Under the pieces are notes generated by a model, which did no database searches, was not told where the DNA came from, and saw only the letters and a program-made list of their open reading frames with translations. Positions 5,805 to 9,851 of a stretch of DNA of 9,851 nt are shown piece after piece. Every line of letters begins with the position of its first letter. Positions within the stretch are counted from its first letter, which is position 1. The stretch is from contig CAMGRA010000028.1 of NCBI GenBank assembly GCA_946061345.1, positions 1-9,851 on the forward strand. Direction: 5' to 3'. The position numbers were made by a program, and so were the translations under genes. This DNA is from an uncultured Clostridia bacterium (lineage in GTDB: Bacteria > Bacillota > Clostridia > Oscillospirales > Oscillospiraceae).

Positions 5805-6862
5805 AGACGAAAAAAGTGCCGGAGCTGCTCTATGTTTTTCTGCTCTATTTTTCCCTCTGTGCCTTTGTTGTGACCTGTTCGTTCCTTCTGTTTTTCCGGG
5901 GCATCGAGATCCCGGAGCAGCAGCTTCCCAACGCCGCCCGGGCGACCTTCCTCAATGTTCTGTTTCTGACGGCTCTGTTTGTGACCATCGATGCCATACG
6001 CCGGAAGATCACTGTGGAGCGCCCGGTCGAACGGATCAAGTCGGCGCTCTCGGAGATCACAAAGGGCGATTTTTCCGTCCGGCTGGACACGAAGGGAAGC
6101 CGGGATGATTTCGCGGAGATCATGGAGAGCATCAACTGCATGACAGAGGAGTTGTCCGGGGTGGAGACTCTGCGGACGGATTTTATCACGAATGTTTCCC
6201 ACGAACTGAAAACGCCGCTGGCGGTCATGCAGAACTACGGGATCATGCTGCAGCAGCCGGACCTCTCTGAGGAAAAAAGGATCGGGTACGCCAAGGCCGT
6301 TACGGATGCCGGGCGTCGTCTGGCGGACCTGATCACCAACATCCTCCGGCTGAACAAGCTGGAAAATCAGCAGATTTTTCCCGCAACGGAGGAATACGAC
6401 CTGAGCGAACAGCTCTGTCAGTGCCTGCTGCAGTTTGAAACTGTATGGGAAAAGAAGAACATTGAATTGGAGACGGAGATCGACGAACAGATTCAGATCC
6501 GCGCTGATGCGGAGCTTCTGACACTGGTGTGGAACAATCTGCTTTCCAATGCCTTCAAATTTACCGGCTGCGGAGGAACCGTATCGGTCACCCTGACTGC
6601 CGATGGGAAGTATGCCACCGTCAGGGTCCGCGACACCGGCTGCGGGATGAAGCCGGAGGTGGGTGCCCATATCTTTGAAAAATTCTACCAGGGGGACGCC
6701 TCCCACGCAGCACAGGGCAACGGTCTCGGACTTGCCCTTGTAAAGCGTGTGGTGGACATCATGCATGGAGAGATCCGGGTGGAGAGTGTCTGCGGAGCGG
6801 GCAGCACTTTCACCGTGATCCTTCCGAGAGATCAATATGGAGAAGTGGAAAAAAATCTGTAA
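5801..6862 (+). CDS. HAMP-domain sensor histidine kinase
   Basis: This 353-residue inner-membrane kinase is the partner of the upstream response regulator. Two membrane segments (about 9-32 and 49-66) enclose an extracytoplasmic loop of only some 16 residues, followed by a HAMP linker (about 68-122). The dimerisation domain has the H-box with phospho-acceptor His134 in VSHELKTPL. The ATPase domain has the N-box LVWNNLLSNAFKF (Asn246, Asn250), G1 DTGCGM (278-283) and G2 GNGLGLAL (306-313), with an F-box-like IFEKFY between. The catalytic core is complete. With so little outside the membrane, the signal is probably sensed within the membrane or delivered by a partner protein. The eight-TM product encoded immediately downstream, with a 26-bp gene overlap, is the obvious candidate. 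The start is fixed by the ATGA overlap; only a poor ribosome binding site is visible, so translational coupling is likely. Confidence 0.95.
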   Translation: MKTKKVPELLYVFLLYFSLCAFVVTCSFLLFFRGIEIPEQQLPNAARATFLNVLFLTALFVTIDAIRRKITVERPVERIKSALSEITKGDFSVRLDTKGSRDDFAEIMESINCMTEELSGVETLRTDFITNVSHELKTPLAVMQNYGIMLQQPDLSEEKRIGYAKAVTDAGRRLADLITNILRLNKLENQQIFPATEEYDLSEQLCQCLLQFETVWEKKNIELETEIDEQIQIRADAELLTLVWNNLLSNAFKFTGCGGTVSVTLTADGKYATVRVRDTGCGMKPEVGAHIFEKFYQGDASHAAQGNGLGLALVKRVVDIMHGEIRVESVCGAGSTFTVILPRDQYGEVEKNL

Positions 6863-7733
6863 AAAGCTGCTGTTTCCGCCTGCCTGGCTGGCGGTGCCGT
6901 TGACCTTGGTCAGCATCGGCGCGCCGATAGTCGTTTTTCTAAAGGACTGGGAGGAGACGCCGATTTCCTATATTGTCTATGCGCTGTCAGCGTATACGGC
7001 GGCGGTGGCCTGTGCTTTTTCCGTGAAGGCGCTGCCTGAATGGTGCCAGAGGCTTAAAACAGCAGCATACGCCCGCCCTGCGGGCAGCCGGTACATGACG
7101 GATGCGGCCTTCCGTGTGCAGGTCTCGCTGCTGATTTCCCTGGGGATCACCCTGGCCTATTCCGTGCTGAAGCTGGTTTCCGGGATCGTCTATTCCTCCC
7201 TTTGGCTGGTTGCCGTGGCGTTGTATTATATCCTGCTTTCCGTCCTGCGCTCTGTGCTGCTTTATTATATGTATGCGGAAAAGGGGGAGCGGGATATTTT
7301 ACTGGAATATAAGCAGTACCGGCTGTGCGGGTATATCATGCTGGTTTTGAACCTTTCCCTGACCGGGATCGTGATCCAAATGGTGTGGAAAAATCAGGGC
7401 TTTCACTACCCCGGAACGCTGATCTTTGCCGTTGCGGCCTATACCTTTTACACCGTGACGGTGTCTGTGATCGACCTGGTGAAATACCGGAAGTATAAAA
7501 ACCCGGTGCTGTCCGCCGCCAAGGCCATCCGGTTTGCGGCGGCACTGGTCTCGCTGCTTTCCCTGGAGACTGCTATGCTCGCGCAGTTCGGCGGCGATGA
7601 AAGCTTCCGCGGATGGATGACGGCGCTGACGGGAGCCGGCGTCTGCGCTATTGTGCTGGGGATGTCGGTTTCTATGATCTCAAAGGCCAACAGAGAGATC
7701 GGAATAAGAATGAAAAATGCTGAGAAGGAGTAG
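6837..7733 (+). CDS. Eight-TM membrane protein of unknown function, linked to the two-component system
   Basis: Function not recognised; 298 residues and strongly hydrophobic. I count about eight membrane helices (roughly 15-36, 42-63, 94-115, 120-146, 162-182, 192-213, 228-250, 259-282), which would leave both ends in the cytoplasm. A cytoplasmic loop with many basic residues (about 64-90, WCQRLKTAAYARPAGSRY) and a second charged one (147-161, YAEKGERDILLEYKQ) break up the bundle. No transporter, protease or enzyme motif is evident. The gene starts inside the kinase gene (26-bp overlap, different frame) with only a weak GAGAG ahead of ATG 6837, so it is probably translated by coupling. It ends 7 bp before the next gene. 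The context suggests a signal-perceiving or effector partner of the kinase; this is inference. Confidence 0.87.
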   Translation: MEKWKKICKKLLFPPAWLAVPLTLVSIGAPIVVFLKDWEETPISYIVYALSAYTAAVACAFSVKALPEWCQRLKTAAYARPAGSRYMTDAAFRVQVSLLISLGITLAYSVLKLVSGIVYSSLWLVAVALYYILLSVLRSVLLYYMYAEKGERDILLEYKQYRLCGYIMLVLNLSLTGIVIQMVWKNQGFHYPGTLIFAVAAYTFYTVTVSVIDLVKYRKYKNPVLSAAKAIRFAAALVSLLSLETAMLAQFGGDESFRGWMTALTGAGVCAIVLGMSVSMISKANREIGIRMKNAEKE

Positions 7734-7740
7734 TTCATTT

Positions 7741-8121
7741 ATGGAGGAGCATTATACAGGCGACGGCTTTGCCTATACCTATTCTGCGCGGGAGCAGGAG
7801 GAGGTAAAACGGATCCGTGAAAAATACGTCCGCAAAGAGGATGATAAAATGGAGCGCCTTCGGAAGCTGGACCGGGACGTGACGTGCAAGGCGACTGCCG
7901 TCTCCGTGAGTGCCGGTGTCATAGGCGCGCTCATTCTTGGAATCGGCATGTGCTGTACCATGGTGTGGGCGGGGAAATGGTTCATTCCCGGTGTGCTGAT
8001 CGGCCTCGTTGGAATTGCGGTCATCGCCGCTGCTTACCCTATGTATCAACATATTATCAAAAAGGAGCGGGAGAAGATCGCGCCGGAGATCCTTCGCCTG
8101 ACCGACGAACTGATGAAATGA
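7741..8121 (+). CDS. Small two-TM membrane protein, homologue of the 4326-4709 product
   Basis: Unknown function; 126 residues, one fewer than its homologue at 4326-4709. The N-terminal 48 residues are soluble and charged (FAYTYSAREQEEVKRIREKY then KMERLRKLDRDV). Two membrane helices follow (about 52-76 and 82-102), then a basic tail with KIAPEILRLTDELMK. Shared marks are L-R-x-L-D, G-A-x-x-x-G-x-G-M, PGVxIGxxG, AAYPxY and APEILxL. ATG 7741 is chosen over the in-frame ATG 7717 because AAGGAG (7725-7730) stands ten bases before 7741, and 7717 would lie inside the preceding gene without a site. It is the last gene of the two-component operon. A pair of hairpins follows within 140 bases. Confidence 0.88.
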   Translation: MEEHYTGDGFAYTYSAREQEEVKRIREKYVRKEDDKMERLRKLDRDVTCKATAVSVSAGVIGALILGIGMCCTMVWAGKWFIPGVLIGLVGIAVIAAAYPMYQHIIKKEREKIAPEILRLTDELMK

Positions 8122-8179
8122 TGCCCGGAACGCCGCGCGGATACACCGTTTGCCACGGGTGTTGATACAATAATTATAT

Positions 8180-8217
8180 AGCAAAACCGACGTGACCTTA
8201 GCCACGCCGGTTTTGCT
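8180..8217. terminator. Bidirectional hairpin terminator between convergent genes
   Basis: AGCAAAACCG (8180-8189) pairs perfectly with CGGTTTTGCT (8208-8217), and inside them CGTG (8191-8194) pairs with CACG (8203-8206) after one A/C mismatch, leaving an 8-base loop. The A4 and T4 runs in the arms allow the usual A-stem-T form on both strands. It ends the plus-strand operon (stop at 8121) and also suits the minus-strand lipoprotein gene (stop at 8271). Confidence 0.75.
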
Positions 8218-8236
8218 GAAATGTGTTATTTCCTGT

Positions 8237-8262
8237 GGGCCTCCATTGTGGAGGCCCTTTTT
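8237..8262 (+). terminator. Intrinsic terminator, plus strand
   Basis: GGGCCTCCA (8237-8245), loop TTG, TGGAGGCCC (8249-8257) form a perfect 9-bp GC-rich stem followed by TTTTT (8258-8262). Only the plus strand has the T-tract, so this is a second stop for the two-component operon, placed 9 bases before the end of the convergent lipoprotein gene. Confidence 0.85.
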
Positions 8263-8270
8263 GCTAATAA

Positions 8271-9536
8271 TTAGTTCAGTTCGGTGATGCCGTCAATTCT
8301 CAGAGCGAAGGCGGGAGCGGACTGGAAGTAGGACTCGTGGAAATAGCCGTCGAAGATCGCTTCGTCAGCGTCGGGAGTCCAGTCGCCGTCAGTATCAGTG
8401 GCAAAGGCGGAGGTGACTTCGCTGCCGCCGACGGTGAAGGTCTTGGTGTCGAACACATGGAGTGTGCCGGCCTTCAGCTGCCCAATGATGTCCTCGACCT
8501 TTTCGGCAGTGCCTTCGGCAACGTTCGGGCCAAGGGTGGTCAGAGCAACGGCATCCTGGTCGAAGCCTTCGGCCCAGTTGGTGTCAAAGGACTCGCCCTT
8601 CAGATGTGCGCCGATGGCGTAGGTGTAGTAGACGCCCCATTCGTTGGTCGGGGAGACCAACGCGGCATTGGGAGCAGCACTGAGCATATCGACGTTGTAG
8701 CCGACGGAGTAGACGGTGATGCCGGCAGCCAGCTTCTCTTCGCAGGCGGTGGGGGCACCGGTGGAGTCGGCGTGCTGGCCGATGATGACGCAGCCGCGGT
8801 CGATCAGCGCGATGGCTGCTTCGTACTCAGCGGTAATATCAAACCAGGAGTTGGTGTACTGCACATCCATGACGGCGTTGGGATAAACGGAACGCAGCCC
8901 AAGGAAGAAGGCGGTGTAGCCGGAGACGACCTCTGCGTAGGGATAAGCGCCAACGTAGCCGACCTTGACATTGCCGTCGGCATCCTTGTTGTTGGCGCCC
9001 AGCTTGCCGTCAGCGTCCAATTCGGCGATCTTCATACCGGCAACGACACCGGCAGCATAACGAGCTTCGTAGATCTTGGTGAAAGCGTTATGGAAGTTGG
9101 CCAGACCGGAAGCTTTGGCAGTATCGCCGGTCATGGCGACGATCTCCACATCGGGGAATTCAGTAGCAGCCTGCTGTGCGAAGGACTGGTGACCATAGGA
9201 GTTGGTGAAGATCAGGGAGCAGCCCTGGTCGATGCAGTCAACGATGGCATCGTAGCAGGTTTCGTCTTCCTTAACAGTGTACTTCCAAACGATGTTGTCC
9301 GCCTCGGTCAGACCCAGGTTGGCAACGGCTTCCTTGATGCCCAGAATATGTGCGTAGGTGTAACCTTCATTTTCGTCGCCGACAAGGACAACGCCGACCT
9401 TAATGTCGGAATCAGTGACAACGGGATCATTGTTGTTGGAATTGGGATCTTCAGGATCCTCGTTCCCTCCGGCGCAGCCCACGAACATAACAGCCATCAG
9501 GGCAACAACAAGGATGAGAGCCAAAATCTTTTTCAT
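8271..9536 (-). CDS. BMP-family substrate-binding lipoprotein of the ABC transporter
   Basis: This is an extracytoplasmic substrate-binding protein of the BMP (Bmp/Med/PnrA/NupN) family, 421 residues. A lipoprotein signal peptide (MKKILALILVVALMAVMFVG) ends before Cys21, the expected lipid-anchor site. An acidic, Asn-rich linker (about 23-44) leads to the periplasmic-binding fold: IKVGVVLVGDENEGYTY, YEARYAAGVVAG (156-167), VGYVGAYPYAEVVSGYTAFFLG, IIGQHADSTGAPTACEE and TVYSVGYNVDM. These are typical of clostridial BMP proteins. A DTDGDWTPDADE segment (381-392) looks like a metal-binding loop. ATG 9536 follows AAGGAGGA by about seven bases and gives a proper signal peptide; the longer frame does not. 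It should feed the permease/ATPase operon at 80-3822, from which it is separated by the plus-strand block. Nucleoside binding is the family norm, not shown here. Confidence 0.95.
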   Translation of the reverse strand: MKKILALILVVALMAVMFVGCAGGNEDPEDPNSNNNDPVVTDSDIKVGVVLVGDENEGYTYAHILGIKEAVANLGLTEADNIVWKYTVKEDETCYDAIVDCIDQGCSLIFTNSYGHQSFAQQAATEFPDVEIVAMTGDTAKASGLANFHNAFTKIYEARYAAGVVAGMKIAELDADGKLGANNKDADGNVKVGYVGAYPYAEVVSGYTAFFLGLRSVYPNAVMDVQYTNSWFDITAEYEAAIALIDRGCVIIGQHADSTGAPTACEEKLAAGITVYSVGYNVDMLSAAPNAALVSPTNEWGVYYTYAIGAHLKGESFDTNWAEGFDQDAVALTTLGPNVAEGTAEKVEDIIGQLKAGTLHVFDTKTFTVGGSEVTSAFATDTDGDWTPDADEAIFDGYFHESYFQSAPAFALRIDGITELN

Positions 9537-9573
9537 TTTTGTTCCTCCTTCAAATTTTCGGGCAGAAGCCCAT

Positions 9574-9593
9574 ATGTAGTTGTGCAATTACAT
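9574..9593. repeat. Near-perfect 20-bp dyad in the leader of the lipoprotein gene
   Basis: ATGTAGTTG (9574-9582), TG, CAATTACAT (9585-9593) match as inverted arms at 8 of 9 positions. It lies just after the predicted transcription start (about 9602) and upstream of the ribosome binding site, so it could be an operator or a small RNA hairpin. A second small hairpin (GGGC, 4-base loop, GCCC, 9560-9571) follows in the leader. No purine-riboswitch core is visible, and the leader of about 66 bases is too short for one plus an expression platform. Confidence 0.45.
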
Positions 9594-9608
9594 TTAATGC
9601 ACATTTAT

Positions 9609-9637
9609 ATAATACACAAAAACGGAGAAATACTCAA
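9609..9637 (-). promoter_or_regulatory. Sigma-A promoter of the lipoprotein gene
   Basis: On the minus strand TTGAGT (9637 to 9632) and TATTAT (9614 to 9609) are 17 bases apart, matching sigma-A boxes at 4/6 and 5/6. Transcription would begin near 9602, about 66 bases before ATG 9536. It shows that the lipoprotein gene has its own promoter, separate from the ABC operon. Confidence 0.6.
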
Positions 9638-9820
9638 TAGGTTTTTTGTAAAAATATGCGAATCAAAAAATTTTTGTTGATAACCTTAAAATTTTTGTGT
9701 CTGAATATGAGCAAAGTGACGAAAACCAGACGGCAAATATTCTAAATAAATAATGTATATGAGGAATCTTTGGTTTCTCAGAAACGGAAAAAAGAATCTC
9801 GAAAAAAAGAAAAAAAGTGC

Positions 9821-9849
9821 TTGACAGTGAAAAGACGGTGTGGTATTAT
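9821..9849 (+). promoter_or_regulatory. Near-consensus sigma-A promoter directed out of the window
   Basis: A perfect TTGACA (9821-9826), a 17-bp spacer and TATTAT (9844-9849), preceded by the extended -10 TGG (9841-9843), make the strongest promoter of the window. A-tracts at 9788-9816 resemble an UP element. Its gene lies beyond the right edge; a highly expressed gene or stable RNA is likely but unseen. Confidence 0.8.
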
Positions 9850-9851
9850 AT

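Larger units (their letters stand above)
9537..9851. other. 315-bp AT-rich intergenic region at the right edge
   Basis: It contains the leader and promoter of the lipoprotein gene on the minus strand (to about 9637). The next stretch (9640-9770) is AT-rich and shows no gene. A short inverted repeat, GTTTCT-C-AGAAAC, lies at 9773-9785, followed by A-rich DNA and the rightward promoter at 9821-9849. No coding sequence with a ribosome binding site is seen. Confidence 0.5.

Noticed and set aside
5783..6916. Minus-strand frame of 377 codons opposite the histidine kinase
   Set aside because: Antisense to a kinase with all catalytic motifs; the composition is that of a shadow frame.
4100..8270. Target-site duplication or attachment sites flanking the plus-strand cassette
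   Set aside because: I compared by eye the DNA at both ends of the block and found no matching direct repeat, integrase or transposase.
9537..9602. Purine riboswitch in the lipoprotein leader
   Set aside because: The leader is about 66 bases and lacks the conserved junction core of purine riboswitches; only two small hairpins are present.
8337..9680. Plus-strand frame of 447 codons opposite the lipoprotein gene
   Set aside because: It runs through both the coding region and the promoter of the lipoprotein gene in antisense and is Gly/Val/Asp rich like other shadows.

Overview
The window looks like chromosomal DNA of a low-oxygen, gut-type Firmicute, probably Clostridia and perhaps near the Oscillospiraceae. 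This is inferred from strong AAGGAGG-type ribosome binding sites, sigma-A promoters in AT-rich gaps beside GC-rich coding sequence, and protein families typical of clostridia. There is no rRNA, tRNA or taxonomic marker, so the placement is tentative.

Left part (80-3822, minus strand): a compact operon for a BMP/NupNOPQ-type ABC transporter, which in characterised relatives imports purine or other nucleosides. Gene order in the direction of transcription is the double-ATPase subunit (NupO-like), permease 1 (NupP-like) and permease 2 (NupQ-like). The first two overlap by 4 bp and the last two are 3 bp apart. The matching substrate-binding lipoprotein (BMP family, 8271-9536) is also on the minus strand but lies 4.4 kb upstream, under its own promoter.

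Middle part (4326-8121, plus strand): a block inserted in opposite orientation between the lipoprotein gene and its ABC operon. It holds (a) a small two-TM membrane protein and an 82-residue charged helical protein; (b) an OmpR-family response regulator, a HAMP-containing histidine kinase with a very short extracytoplasmic loop, an eight-TM protein of unknown function, and a second two-TM protein that is clearly homologous to the first. The two homologues bracket the two-component system. I take this to be an uncharacterised membrane sensing or response module. Two hairpins in the convergent gap 8122-8270 separate it from the lipoprotein gene.

Regulatory DNA: the ABC-operon promoter sits inside a perfect 10-bp inverted repeat whose arms cover the -35 box and the predicted start of transcription. 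The two-component operon has an extended -10 promoter with a 7-bp-armed palindrome directly against it. The lipoprotein leader carries a near-perfect 20-bp dyad. A near-consensus sigma-A promoter at the right edge fires rightward out of the window. No CRISPR, insertion sequence, integrase, tRNA or rRNA was seen.
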